Source: Scrofimicrobium canadense (GTDB taxonomy: Bacteria > Actinomycetota > Actinomycetes > Actinomycetales > Actinomycetaceae). From it: a stretch of 64,000 nt of DNA. Made by a program: the position numbers and the translations under genes. This document shows positions 35,829-46,197 of the stretch, one piece after another. Each line of letters begins with the position of its first letter. Position 1 is the stretch's first letter. The stretch is from the NCBI RefSeq assembly GCF_009696615.1, contig NZ_VULO01000006.1, positions 1 to 64,000 on the forward strand. Direction: 5' to 3'. The notes under the pieces are model-generated. The model was not told where the DNA came from, ran no database searches, and saw nothing but the letters and a program-made list of their open reading frames with translations.

Positions 35829-37142
35829 ATGGGCAATCCTGAAAACTATGGCAATGACGCAATAGTTCGAATGGCAGATGGCACTGTCAAACAAACCAAT
35901 CTTCTTTCCGGCACTGAAGTGTGGACGGTACCTGGGCGAGGCGATCGTCCGCTACCCCGGGCGCTCCCTGAAAGCCAGCCTATCGATGAGGGAAAAACGG
36001 GAAGCTGGTGCGCCTTCTGCGAGAACCGCTACTTGGAGACTCCTCCAGAGAAGTCACGGCTAGTGAAGAACGGTGAAGTGTGGGACTATCTTCCGGGGCT
36101 TCCAGCCGATCGACTTTTCGATACCACGGCTGACTTTCGGCGCATACCCAATCTGTTTGAGATTGTTTCCTACCGCTATTGGATGCTGAACCACGGTCAC
36201 ATGCCCTCTGAAGCACAGGGCCGACGCATGGCAGAATACCTGGCATCTGATGTCGGCTACGACCATGTGATGAGTGTAGTTAAAGCGCGTGTCTTAGCCG
36301 CTGGAACCAGTGAAGAAGAATTCGCGCGCATGAGTGAGTCGGAGAAGCTGCAACATGCGAATGGATTCTTTTCGGGGGGTCACGATGTGATCATCGCTAG
36401 ACGCCACTATATCGAGGGGGCCGAAACCACCGATCAACTGGCTGGATCGGGAACGCTCACCCCTGAAGAGCATTTCCAGTACACCCGAATGACTGTCGAT
36501 GCGATGGATGATCTCTACCACCTCGACCCGGCCGTGAAATATGTTGCGACCTTCCAAAACTGGCTCAAACCTGCCGGAGCTTCTTTCGACCACCTTCACA
36601 AACAGCTGGTCGCAATCGATGAGCGTGCAGTGCAGATCAACGCCGAAATCGAAAGAATACGGCAACGCCCCGACATTTACACAGACATTTTGCAGGTGGG
36701 GGCGACACGCAAATTATTGGTCGCACAAAATGAGCATGCAGTTGTCTTGGCTGGTTTTGGTCACCGGTATCCCTCCTTGGCGGTATGGCCACTGGGAGCT
36801 CCCATTAACCCTTGGGAGGCAGATGATGACTATCTGCGCGGGGTTTCTGACATTCTCCACGCGGCCCACGCCGCAACCGGTGTTGAAGTTCCTTCCAATG
36901 AGGAGTGGTATCACCGGCCCCCAGCGACTAAGGTTCCGGTGCGCTGGCGCATGTTGTTGAAGTGGCGAATCTCGACAATGGCGGGTTTTGAGGGAGGAAC
37001 GCGCATCTACCTCAACACCATTGATCCGTGGAGGGTTCGGAAACGCTCAGTAGAGAACTTACTGAAGCTACGCGACGAAGGAAAAATCGCGCCCATGCGC
37101 ATTGGTGATGAGTGCTCGGTGTCGCTGTCTATGCTTGGATAA
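35829..37142 (+). CDS. DUF4921 family protein (GalT/HIT-like)
   Basis: 437 residues. The N-terminal WCAFCENRYLETPPEKSR and the central GASFDHLHKQLVAID recall the zinc-binding CxxC and the His-rich HIT motif of galactose-1-phosphate uridylyltransferases. The family DUF4921 is restricted to actinobacteria as far as I know, and its reaction is not established. A TAAGAT box 7 nt before the ATG, made from the stop of the preceding ACT gene, suggests a separate leaderless transcript. Confidence 0.75.
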   Translation: MGNPENYGNDAIVRMADGTVKQTNLLSGTEVWTVPGRGDRPLPRALPESQPIDEGKTGSWCAFCENRYLETPPEKSRLVKNGEVWDYLPGLPADRLFDTTADFRRIPNLFEIVSYRYWMLNHGHMPSEAQGRRMAEYLASDVGYDHVMSVVKARVLAAGTSEEEFARMSESEKLQHANGFFSGGHDVIIARRHYIEGAETTDQLAGSGTLTPEEHFQYTRMTVDAMDDLYHLDPAVKYVATFQNWLKPAGASFDHLHKQLVAIDERAVQINAEIERIRQRPDIYTDILQVGATRKLLVAQNEHAVVLAGFGHRYPSLAVWPLGAPINPWEADDDYLRGVSDILHAAHAATGVEVPSNEEWYHRPPATKVPVRWRMLLKWRISTMAGFEGGTRIYLNTIDPWRVRKRSVENLLKLRDEGKIAPMRIGDECSVSLSMLG

Positions 37143-37151
37143 GGGCATATG

Positions 37152-37772
37152 CTACTCAGATTGTGGCAAGGTCACTATCCGCGAAACTTCCTCTGGCCCT
37201 TCCCCTTCGAGAGGAAAAGCTATCCCAGCCCGAGCTAATACATCCTGCCCTGCTGGGGTCTGCAAGAAATTAATAAAGGACTCTGGAGCCTTTCCACTGA
37301 CCTTGACCGTATGCGGTATACACGTATCTTCCAGAACTACCCACTGCGATTCCGTTCCCAGGTTATTGACTGTTCGCCACGGCAAGAGAGCCGAGTCGAT
37401 ACGGGCGGGCGCGTCCTCACCACCAGTTCCGTTGGGCCATTCCTCTTCGAGATCAGCGGGGACGAAAAGCCACTCGGGTTTTATCTCTGAGCTCGATCCA
37501 GGAAGTGCAAGTTTATTGACCAGAAACCACGATTGATTCACCAGCACACAAGTGGCATCGCGCCCAATCTCCACACCGGAGACATCCTCACCGATCTCCA
37601 CGGGATCTTCGTTATTCTCATCAATTGGATACTCTTCGCTCAGGACATCTACCGAGGCCCCCTCGGGAAGAATAACACTGACCGGTTCATAGCCGGACTG
37701 TTGGCCCGTTATCGAGGCAGTACAGGCTCCCAGTAAGAGTGCAAGAGGCAAAAGAACGAATCCACGTTTCAC
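37152..37772 (-). CDS. predicted lipoprotein, function unknown
   Basis: 206 residues. A signal peptide with the lipobox LLGAC is followed by an acidic extracellular domain that I do not recognise (contains two more Cys). It starts with GTG at 37772. The upstream arrangement TAGGCT-GGAGGC-GTG is the mirror image of that of the divergent DUF4235 gene. It converges with the DUF4921 gene 9 bases away. Confidence 0.75.
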   Translation of the reverse strand: MKRGFVLLPLALLLGACTASITGQQSGYEPVSVILPEGASVDVLSEEYPIDENNEDPVEIGEDVSGVEIGRDATCVLVNQSWFLVNKLALPGSSSEIKPEWLFVPADLEEEWPNGTGGEDAPARIDSALLPWRTVNNLGTESQWVVLEDTCIPHTVKVSGKAPESFINFLQTPAGQDVLARAGIAFPLEGEGPEEVSRIVTLPQSE

Positions 37773-37821
37773 GCCTCCAGCCTACCTGGGCGTGCGCGCC
37801 AGATAGCACTAGGCTGGAGGC
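37773..37821. promoter_or_regulatory. mirror-symmetric divergent promoter region
   Basis: A perfect 12-bp inverted repeat, GCCTCCAGCCTA (37773-37784) and TAGGCTGGAGGC (37810-37821), abuts the start codons of two divergent genes. Each arm offers TAGGCT as a -10 box followed by GGAGGC and then GTG or ATG, consistent with two leaderless transcripts. A shared repressor site is the alternative reading. Confidence 0.55.
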
Positions 37822-38061
37822 ATGGACATGAAAAGTAAACTAATTTCCACTGCAGTGATGGGCCTATCAGCATTTGCGGTGGGAAAGGCAGTCGAACTGG
37901 CATGGAAGATCGCCACAGGAAATAACCCACCAAGCGCGGAAGAAGGCGATTCGACAACGCGTTTGCTTGCCTTTGCAATCGTCTCTGCGGCGGCAGTGAC
38001 CGTTGCGCAGCGTTTCGCGGCTCAAAAGACAAATCAATTCATCGAGGCCCACGGCCTCTAG
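37822..38061 (+). CDS. DUF4235 family small membrane protein
   Basis: 79 residues with two hydrophobic stretches (STAVMGLSAFAVGKAVEL and LLAFAIVSAAAVTVAQRF), typical of the DUF4235 family of actinobacterial membrane proteins. The function is unknown. The start is either ATG 37822 (leaderless, TAGGCT 6 nt upstream) or ATG 37828 (GGAGG 7 nt upstream); the two differ by two residues. Confidence 0.8.
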   Translation: MDMKSKLISTAVMGLSAFAVGKAVELAWKIATGNNPPSAEEGDSTTRLLAFAIVSAAAVTVAQRFAAQKTNQFIEAHGL

Positions 38062-38073
38062 GTACGTTTCCGC

Positions 38074-38145
38074 TGCCGGGGCCGTGTGACATGTGCCGGG
38101 GCTGTGTATGTCCCCGTTTACAGTTTTATGGCCCCGTACGTGGGA
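38074..38145. repeat. dispersed repeat family 2, copy 2
   Basis: Shares the block TTACAGTTTTATG-G-CCCCGTACG and the preceding small palindrome (GGGGC-TGTGTAT-GTCCCC) with 13462-13550. GTACG near 38062 and CGTAC near 38137, together with CCGGGGCC and GGCCCCG, make most of the intergenic gap an imperfect palindrome. Confidence 0.65.
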
Positions 38146-38146
38146 A

Positions 38147-38425
38147 TTAGAGCGGAAGGCAGGCGCTCAGATCAGCGCGCTCTCCCGAGGCATCAACTAG
38201 TCCTTGGTCGACCGCGTCCTCCCAGGTGATCTTCCCCTGCGCCAAAGACACCCAGGTCTCAGCGGACATCTCCACCACCGCCGGTGGGGTTCCACGCCGG
38301 TGCCTGGTCCCTTCAAGAATCTGTACTGCCCCAACAAATGGAACGCGTACTTCAACTGCCCGGCCAGGGTACCGCTGCTGCAGTTCCCCCAATAGACGCC
38401 GGGCAGTTGTTGTAAGCTCACTCAT
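38147..38425 (-). CDS. actinobacterial sterol-carrier-like protein
   Basis: 92 residues with the family pattern RAVEVRVPFVGAVQIL, RRGTPPAVVEMSAETWVSLA and TWEDAVDQG. It matches the short SCP-2-like ortholog family common in actinobacteria. Ligand and role are unknown. It begins 2 bases before the end of gdhA's stop codon region on the same strand, so it is probably the second gene of a gdhA operon. Confidence 0.8.
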   Translation of the reverse strand: MSELTTTARRLLGELQQRYPGRAVEVRVPFVGAVQILEGTRHRRGTPPAVVEMSAETWVSLAQGKITWEDAVDQGLVDASGERADLSACLPL

Positions 38426-38427
38426 TG

Positions 38428-39852
<1,425 letters not shown>

Positions 39853-40971
39853 CTATTTACCTGCGAGATATTCCACCACGGCGCGCGCAGCCATACGTCC
39901 TTCCCGGCTCGCTCCCGTTGTTGAAGCGCCTGCACCATACCCAACTACGAGCACACGAGGGTCAACGGTTCGAACTTCGTCTACCATTGCCAGGCCTCCT
40001 CCAGAAGCACGTAAACGAAGAGGAGCCAAGTGGGAAATAGCATAACGAAAACCTGTGTTCCAAAAAACAATGTCGACTTGCTCAAAAGTCTGAGGTGCTG
40101 CTGGCTTCCATGAGCGAGGCTGCGCCAGCGATGGGTCTTCGGGCGCCCCTGCGAAGACAACCCCATTTTCACGAAACCGGGCAATAGGGCCGCGACTGAC
40201 CAAGATGCCTTTTTCAATCCCATTCAGATATTCAGGTAAGGGAGGGATGCCGGTATTTGATACGACTGAACGAGGTGGTAGCCCAGCAAGGGTTCTTTCG
40301 CGCACCTTAAACTCAACGTCGCGCCCCCAATTGTCATCAAACGGCCGCGTCCGGAACTGTGGGGGTCTGCGAGTTGACCAGATGGTCTTAGTCACAGGCG
40401 CAATGTCGAGTAGCAGTTGCACGGCTGATAGACCTCCCCCTACCACCAGCGTGCGAGCACCCTCAAAATCTGAAGCACTGCGAAAGTCGACGGTATGCAT
40501 CTGTCTGCCCTGGAACGTGTCGATTCCAGGCGTCCAGGGGATAAAGGGTGCCTGCCACGTGCCGGTGGCAGAAACAATCATGCGTGAATGTAAAACCACT
40601 CCGTTGTCGGTCTCTACGCGAAGTAGCCCATTGTCGTCACTGACGTGTTTCACTCGAACCGGCCGAACTACACCCAAGGAAAAATTTTCCTCATACTGAC
40701 GAAAATAGTCGGAAACTACTTGAGATGCCGGTAAATCGTTATCAGCATCTTCGAGCTTCATTCCCGGAAGATTTGCGACGCCGTGAGCTCGACCAAAAGT
40801 GAGCGAATCCCACCGATGTCTCCAGGCGCCTCCAGGCTCTTCGTCAGCGTCGAGGACCAGCATTTCACTTCCTGGGGTGAGCCCTCTTCTTACCAGTTCC
40901 CTGGCTGTAGCTAGACCTGCCTGCCCGGCGCCGATGACGATCACTTCCCAGGGAGCAACAGGCGTGACCAT
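39853..40971 (-). CDS. FAD-dependent flavin-monooxygenase-like oxidoreductase
   Basis: 372 residues. An FAD motif (VIVIGAGQAGLATAREL) and a second NAD(P) motif (TLVVGGGLSAVQLLLD) frame a single-domain flavoprotein of the FMO/CzcO type; VDIVFWNTGFRY and VLVVGYGAGAS are conserved late motifs. The substrate is unknown. I choose ATG 40971, with AAGGGG 8 nt upstream; GTG 40980 is possible and would overlap the neighbouring tetratricopeptide gene by 7 bases. It follows the MoxR/VWA operon and is probably read through from it. Confidence 0.85.
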   Translation of the reverse strand: MVTPVAPWEVIVIGAGQAGLATARELVRRGLTPGSEMLVLDADEEPGGAWRHRWDSLTFGRAHGVANLPGMKLEDADNDLPASQVVSDYFRQYEENFSLGVVRPVRVKHVSDDNGLLRVETDNGVVLHSRMIVSATGTWQAPFIPWTPGIDTFQGRQMHTVDFRSASDFEGARTLVVGGGLSAVQLLLDIAPVTKTIWSTRRPPQFRTRPFDDNWGRDVEFKVRERTLAGLPPRSVVSNTGIPPLPEYLNGIEKGILVSRGPIARFRENGVVFAGAPEDPSLAQPRSWKPAAPQTFEQVDIVFWNTGFRYAISHLAPLRLRASGGGLAMVDEVRTVDPRVLVVGYGAGASTTGASREGRMAARAVVEYLAGK

Positions 40972-40973
40972 CC

Positions 40974-41840
40974 TTACCACCCCTTGGCCGTGCGGTCACG
41001 GTTCTGCGCTTCCTCGCGCTCGCGCTGACGCTCAGCCTGGTCGTTCTTTTGTCCCTGAAGTTTCTCTCGACGTTCCTTCTCGGCTTGGCTTTCACCGTCG
41101 AAAGGATCGGAAGAATCTGGAGTCTCTTGATTTTCGCCGCCTTCACTAGGCTGCTCTTCGGACTCTTGTGGTTCTTGCCCGTCACCTTGCAGGTCTTGAC
41201 GCTTTTGTTCCAATCGCTCACCCGCGTCACTAGCTTCTTGATCAGCCTGCGATTCCGACCCTTGTCCTTGACCTTGCTGTTGTTCCTCATCCTCAGAGTC
41301 ACCCTGACCACCAGAGCTGGACATCACACAGGGCGCCACCCATTCTTGAGCTGAAGCATACAGTTCATCTGCTTGCGTGGCATCAGAATCTTTGACCTGG
41401 TCTCCCATACTTTCATATGCGGCAGACGTATTCATCCGAACTGAGCATTCATAGGTAAAGGCTTGGATTTTTCCTTGTTCGTCGACTACCGCCTTGGGGA
41501 CAGTTTCAAAGGCCTTCTCGAAATACGTGAGTGCTTCTTCTGCGTTGCCTTGCGCCAAAATTGCCGTTCCAACATTGTATTGAGGCACCCACGTAGCTGG
41601 GAAAGGCAGTGACGTTTGAGTTTTGAATGCTACCCGCGCATCCGCATAAGCCTCAGACTGGAAATCACGAATCCCTAGCCACGCCCACACTTGTAGTAGC
41701 ACTAGCGCTAGCCCCGCAATGAGTCCCACCACGATGAAAGGAAGGGAAACCCATAGTGCCACCAGTAGTGTGCGGTTGCGTTGAGTGGGACGAGGCGGGG
41801 GCGTGAGCGCCCCAAAAGGAGGCAGAATCTCAGACGGCAT
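40974..41840 (-). CDS. tetratricopeptide membrane protein with Q/E-rich tail, Bat operon
   Basis: 288 residues. One N-terminal membrane helix (LLVALWVSLPFIVVGLIAGL) is followed by a TPR-like region (WVPQYNVGTAILAQGNAEEALTYFEK split over two helices) and a ~110-residue low-complexity tail of Q, E, S, D and R. Its position at the end of a MoxR-DUF58-VWA-VWA cluster matches BatC/BatE-like partners, which combine TPRs with VWA proteins. The start at ATG 41840 has GGAGGCGTC upstream, within the end of the VWA gene. Confidence 0.75.
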   Translation of the reverse strand: MPSEILPPFGALTPPPRPTQRNRTLLVALWVSLPFIVVGLIAGLALVLLQVWAWLGIRDFQSEAYADARVAFKTQTSLPFPATWVPQYNVGTAILAQGNAEEALTYFEKAFETVPKAVVDEQGKIQAFTYECSVRMNTSAAYESMGDQVKDSDATQADELYASAQEWVAPCVMSSSGGQGDSEDEEQQQGQGQGSESQADQEASDAGERLEQKRQDLQGDGQEPQESEEQPSEGGENQETPDSSDPFDGESQAEKERREKLQGQKNDQAERQREREEAQNRDRTAKGW

Positions 41841-42834
41841 GACGCCTCCTCCACGTTGCGGCTGTTCCTGCAAAACTAATGCATTCCCAGCCAATTAGCA
41901 CGGCGGCAGCAATACCTAAAGGCCAGATCACATAGTTGTAGGACCAGTTATTGCGGGACCTGGTGGCGACACTTTCAGCACCATCCAGGATCTGACTTCC
42001 CAGCTCAGCGACTTGTTGCTCACTGGGATTGATGGTGAGCGGCAGCTGTGTATAGTCAGCTAACTGTTGCAAGGCATGCTGATCAATACGCGATATTGCA
42101 TTTTGTCCTGGACTATCAGGGTCTTCGATATATTCGCCCGTTGGACCGACGCCCACCTGATAGGTCTGCATAGGACCGCCCTCAGGGGTGCCGAAACCCC
42201 AGATCGCTCCCCCATCGACTAGAGGAGCCACCTCTTGCCAGGTACTGGACACTTCAGCATCGGATGGATCGGTAGCTTCTCCGTCCGAAATGACGATGAG
42301 GTACCGCGCATTCCCTGGCCGCAATTCGTGACTGCTCTCGAGGATATCCAGTACATCATCTAAGGGGCGGTTGAGCGATGAACCCGCAGAAAACTCAGAT
42401 ATTTCCTGGTGCAAGAGTTCTGCAAAACTGGCCACTGCGGATGTATCCGTGGTCAACGGTAACTCAGTGCGAGCACTGCCATCCCACGTGACTATCGAAT
42501 AGCGCGAGCCAGGAGTAGCCTCCAAAAGCGCCATAATGTCGCGGCTGACTGCATCGAGGCGTGGCCCTCCTTCCACATCTTCGGCAGCCATAGACCCTGT
42601 TCTATCGACCACCAAAAGAATCTCAGTGTTTGTTGCCATATCCTCGCGCTCAACTTGGACGACTGGCCCCAGTAGCGCGGCAAACAGCACGATCCCCAGC
42701 AGAGAACGCCGCAGGGCGGATAACCACACCCAACGGCGGTTACGTGCCCGCAATACCCCCACCACAACCATCGATGCCCACAGCATGGCGAACAACACTA
42801 AACTGGGGACTCCTACCAGCGGAGACAAACTCAT
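41830..42834 (-). CDS. VWA-domain membrane protein (BatA/B-like)
   Basis: 334 residues: an N-terminal membrane helix pair, a von Willebrand A domain with the MIDAS motif LLVVDRTGSMAAED, then a final membrane helix (WPLGIAAAVLIGWECISF). The proline often seen in this type of MIDAS is absent. The VWA domain faces outside or the membrane interface and likely binds a partner protein metal-dependently. It overlaps the previous VWA gene by 4 bases and the TPR gene by 11. Confidence 0.85.
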   Translation of the reverse strand: MSLSPLVGVPSLVLFAMLWASMVVVGVLRARNRRWVWLSALRRSLLGIVLFAALLGPVVQVEREDMATNTEILLVVDRTGSMAAEDVEGGPRLDAVSRDIMALLEATPGSRYSIVTWDGSARTELPLTTDTSAVASFAELLHQEISEFSAGSSLNRPLDDVLDILESSHELRPGNARYLIVISDGEATDPSDAEVSSTWQEVAPLVDGGAIWGFGTPEGGPMQTYQVGVGPTGEYIEDPDSPGQNAISRIDQHALQQLADYTQLPLTINPSEQQVAELGSQILDGAESVATRSRNNWSYNYVIWPLGIAAAVLIGWECISFAGTAATWRRRHAV

Positions 42835-43844
42835 ATGCGCCTCCACACCAGAACCGCCAACCCGATCAAAGAACACCACACAGTCCACGACAGGGCAGTT
42901 TGAGGCGTGTCGGTTTCTACCACGTATGATTTCCCGTCCGCCTCGGCCAACTGCTGACTTTCGATACGCTCCATAATCGACGAAATGGCTGCAGGATCAT
43001 CAGCCTTATAAAACTCCCCGCCTGCAGCTTCAATGACCGATCGAAGCTGTTCACCTTCTGACGTCAACTGACCTGAGAGCGCTGGGTAGAGAGCGATTAC
43101 TTCGATCCCCTGATCGGAAGCAAAGTCGACAGCCTGGGTCAGAGAATAGATCTGATCTCCAGCCACTTCATTATCCGTGGCCAAGATAATCGTGCGGGAA
43201 CGTTCCTGGTCGCGGTGGTCGAAGCTGAGAACACACGAAGCCAAACCGTCGCCTATGAGCGAGGCGACACCCGCCTCGTCAGAATCAACGCCTTGAAGGT
43301 AATCAGAGAGTTCCGGGGTCACCAGAACATAGTCACCCTCTTTACCTAAATATCCTGCGTCGATGATTCTGGCAGCATCTTCCAAAACTTCATGCATCAG
43401 TTGGTAGTCATCGGTGAGAGGAAATTTCACAATGGAACGAGCCGACCACATTTCCAGAGCCATCCGCTCTCCCGAAAAGCTATCCACTAGCTCAGAGGCG
43501 GTCCGTAGAATCTGCCCATCGTAAGGAAGCATTGATCCCGACGCATCCAAACACAAAACCATGTCGCGTCTACCTAACGCTGGGTTCTTGGTTTCGCGAT
43601 TAACTGGTCCACCAGCCAATATGGCTGCGGCAATCAGAGCACCAATCAAGGCAACAGCACCCGCGATGAGTCCAGCCCGATTTGCCCGGCGCAACGCCCG
43701 GAACATGGGAACATGTTCTATTGACTTTACGTTAGCAACCCACGCTTGAGGCTCGCGATAGGGTTTCGTCTTGCTCCAAAACATCAACGCACATGCCGCA
43801 ATCACCACTATCAGAATGACAATGGTCAGCCACAGGAATCTCAT
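42831..43844 (-). CDS. VWA-domain membrane protein (second copy in operon)
   Basis: 337 residues: membrane helices at both ends and a VWA domain with the MIDAS motif VLCLDASGSMLPYD. Later motifs include TIILATDNEVAGD. Together with the adjacent VWA protein it resembles the BatA/BatB pair of aerotolerance-type operons, which work with a MoxR ATPase. The exact function in actinobacteria is not known. Overlaps on both sides are 4 bases. Confidence 0.85.
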   Translation of the reverse strand: MRFLWLTIVILIVVIAACALMFWSKTKPYREPQAWVANVKSIEHVPMFRALRRANRAGLIAGAVALIGALIAAAILAGGPVNRETKNPALGRRDMVLCLDASGSMLPYDGQILRTASELVDSFSGERMALEMWSARSIVKFPLTDDYQLMHEVLEDAARIIDAGYLGKEGDYVLVTPELSDYLQGVDSDEAGVASLIGDGLASCVLSFDHRDQERSRTIILATDNEVAGDQIYSLTQAVDFASDQGIEVIALYPALSGQLTSEGEQLRSVIEAAGGEFYKADDPAAISSIMERIESQQLAEADGKSYVVETDTPQTALSWTVWCSLIGLAVLVWRRI

Positions 43845-44296
43845 CCAACCACCACTCTAGCCCAGGTGGCCCCGTCAGCTATGTGGCGTGCCTCCTCGAT
43901 GGCAGCAAAGGACGGCTCTTCACACCAGGCCAGCGCCTGTCCTAACTCCGGCCAGTCCTGCTGGTAAAGGCCTACTTCTTCAACAGTGAGACTTTCTATG
44001 TTGTTGCCAGTTCTCTCTGTTGCCGCAGCGCGGATGATCGCAGCAACTGCCAAGTGTGCCTCGCGCACGCTTAACTCTCCGGTTTCAAATCCTTCTTCAA
44101 CTTCACTGATCAAACGCTCATAGCGGGCACGCCGTGCTGCTGAAAGAGTCGTGCGATCCGTGCTAGGGCGGATCCTTGACGAACGGTAACCAATGATGAG
44201 TCCCAGCAGCCAAATGAGAGAAAAAAGTATGAGAGCTCCACCCAAAACCCACACCCAGTTGGGATACATGACAGGTTCACGCAGTGAGGGTTCCAC
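43841..44296 (-). CDS. membrane-anchored protein of MoxR/VWA operon, function unknown
   Basis: 151 residues: one membrane helix near the N-terminus (WVWVLGGALILFSLIWLLGLI) and a mostly helical cytoplasmic part. It occupies the slot of DUF4381-like proteins in other Bat operons, but I cannot confirm the family. The GTG start at 44296 follows GGGAGGT and overlaps the DUF58 gene by 20 bases; ATG 44269 is the alternative. Confidence 0.65.
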   Translation of the reverse strand: MEPSLREPVMYPNWVWVLGGALILFSLIWLLGLIIGYRSSRIRPSTDRTTLSAARRARYERLISEVEEGFETGELSVREAHLAVAAIIRAAATERTGNNIESLTVEEVGLYQQDWPELGQALAWCEEPSFAAIEEARHIADGATWARVVVG

Positions 44297-45161
44297 GTCT
44301 ACCTCCCCCCAACACCTGGACTAGCGCATCGAGCACTGCTTGACGCGAGTCAACAAAAGCAAACCGGAGTCCTAGTGATCGCAGGGCCTCTTCGGCATAG
44401 TGGCGTTGCCGGCTTATCACCTGTTCCCATTCCTTAGCGAGCGCAGCGTCCTCACCGACAAAATCGGGAAGTTCACCGAGTTCGATATCTCGGATCTCCT
44501 GCATTGCCGTTTTTGTCGGATCGAAATCATCGACGATGAGCACCGCGACGGAGTGGCGAGTCGCCAGCCTACGCAAAGGCCCGCGGATGGGCGGCGCAAT
44601 CTGGGCAAGATCGGTCACCAAGAAAACTAAGGACCGTCGACGCACCAGGGTTTCTGCACGTCGCAAGAGTTGTGGCACAACAGCAGTACCACCTTGTGGG
44701 TCAGCGCGCACAACTGCCTTGACTGCCAGTTCAGAATGGGACACCCCAGACCTCGCTGGAAGAGTCACCACACCCTGAGAGTTGCCAGTAACCAAGCCCA
44801 GGTGATCGCCTCGCACAGAAGTCATCCACGCCAGGGCAGTTGTTATTTCGCCAGCAATTTCTGCTTTTGATTCACCCGAAGGGGCAATCGCCGCCATATT
44901 CGACCCGCGGTCCACAACTAGCTCGACGTTCAGGGTCGCGGTTGACTCAAAACGTTTGACAATCGCCTGGCTGTGGCGTGCGGTAGTTTTCCAATCGATG
45001 TCCGAGATATCGTCGCCTGGCTTGTACTCTGCCATGTCCAAGAACTCATGACTTGCCCCCGCACCTAGCCCCTGGTGCCTGCCATCAAGCAGCGAAAATA
45101 GGCGACGTTGAATCGGGAAGTCCACCAACTTCCCGTAGTCGTACAAACCACCTGCAGCCAT
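44277..45161 (-). CDS. DUF58 domain protein
   Basis: 294 residues with the DUF58 signature EYKPGDDISDIDWKTTARH and the downstream VWA-like fold region (VELVVDRGSNMA). The start at ATG 45161 (MAAGGLYDYGKL) is chosen because a longer frame would overlap moxR by 140 bases. The protein is a standard partner of MoxR ATPases; its biochemical role is unresolved. Confidence 0.88.
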   Translation of the reverse strand: MAAGGLYDYGKLVDFPIQRRLFSLLDGRHQGLGAGASHEFLDMAEYKPGDDISDIDWKTTARHSQAIVKRFESTATLNVELVVDRGSNMAAIAPSGESKAEIAGEITTALAWMTSVRGDHLGLVTGNSQGVVTLPARSGVSHSELAVKAVVRADPQGGTAVVPQLLRRAETLVRRRSLVFLVTDLAQIAPPIRGPLRRLATRHSVAVLIVDDFDPTKTAMQEIRDIELGELPDFVGEDAALAKEWEQVISRQRHYAEEALRSLGLRFAFVDSRQAVLDALVQVLGGGRRGTLTA

Positions 45162-45168
45162 ATGGTGT

Positions 45169-46197
45169 TTACGGAACAGGTACCGCGGTGAAAACCGCGT
45201 CGATAAGACCTGGAACAGATACGTCGTCAGCCACCGCGTCCCATGTGCGAACCATGCGATGGCGAAGCACGGGATGACGTAATGCTTTGACGTCGTCGGG
45301 GACAACAAAACTACGACCGTCCATCAGCGCGTGAGCTTTCGCCACTTCCTGAAGGGCAATTGCTCCACGAGGAGACGCTCCCAGTCGGACATGCGAACGG
45401 AAATTCGGCAGTGGTGCTGGCCCTCCACCACGCGTGGTGTTGACCAAATCAACAATGTACGACTTGATGGAGTCATGAACGAAGACTCGCGATGAAAAAC
45501 CTTGCAGTACCTGTAGTTCATCCAGCGAAATCGGAGTGCCTTCTAGATCTTGAGCGAAGGTTCCCTCATCGATCATCTGCAGCACTTTGAGTTCTTCAGC
45601 GGGACTGGGGTAGGTGATCACAACTTTCATAAGGAAGCGGTCCATCTGTGCTTCTGGGAGCACATAGGTGCCCTCTTCCTCAATGGGGTTTTGCGTTGCC
45701 ATCACCATGAAAGGCTGAGGAAGCCGATAGTTTTCACCGCCGATCGTCGTCTGGCGTTCCTGCATTGCTTCAAGCATTGCCGACTGAGTTTTTGCCGACG
45801 ACCGGTTGATCTCATCTAAGAGAACGAAGTTGGCATGCACAGGTCCTAGCTGCGTTACAAACTGGCCAGTCTGCGAGTTGAAAATCTGCGTGCCAATAAT
45901 GTCATTAGGCATCAAGTCTGGGGTGCATTGAATACGTCTGAAGGAACCCGAAACAGAATTGGCCAAAGTTTGCGCCGCAGTGGTTTTCGCCAGCCCTGGG
46001 ACGGACTCGATGAGTACGTGTCCTTTTGCTAACAGTGCGGCCAGCAACGCCTCGCGCAAGTCATCCTGTCCCACAACGCGTTGGCGAAAGAGTGTGTTAA
46101 CCCGGTCCAACAGTGATTGGGCTTGAGCAAGTTCTTCTTCGAGCAGATAGTCCTGCCCTGCTACCGGATCAGTCAAGGCCGTTGAGGTAGTCCTCAA
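45169..46197 (-). CDS. MoxR family AAA+ ATPase
   Basis: 342 residues with Walker A ESVPGLAKTTAAQ, Walker B FVLLDEINRSS and the sensor region MVMATQNPIEEEGTY. MoxR ATPases act as chaperones that help VWA-domain proteins mature or bind metal. It is the first full gene of the MoxR-DUF58-x-VWA-VWA-TPR operon. The TTG start at 46197 overlaps the upstream small gene by 29 bases; a second TTG at 46176 would reduce this to 8. Confidence 0.92.
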   Translation of the reverse strand: MRTTSTALTDPVAGQDYLLEEELAQAQSLLDRVNTLFRQRVVGQDDLREALLAALLAKGHVLIESVPGLAKTTAAQTLANSVSGSFRRIQCTPDLMPNDIIGTQIFNSQTGQFVTQLGPVHANFVLLDEINRSSAKTQSAMLEAMQERQTTIGGENYRLPQPFMVMATQNPIEEEGTYVLPEAQMDRFLMKVVITYPSPAEELKVLQMIDEGTFAQDLEGTPISLDELQVLQGFSSRVFVHDSIKSYIVDLVNTTRGGGPAPLPNFRSHVRLGASPRGAIALQEVAKAHALMDGRSFVVPDDVKALRHPVLRHRMVRTWDAVADDVSVPGLIDAVFTAVPVP

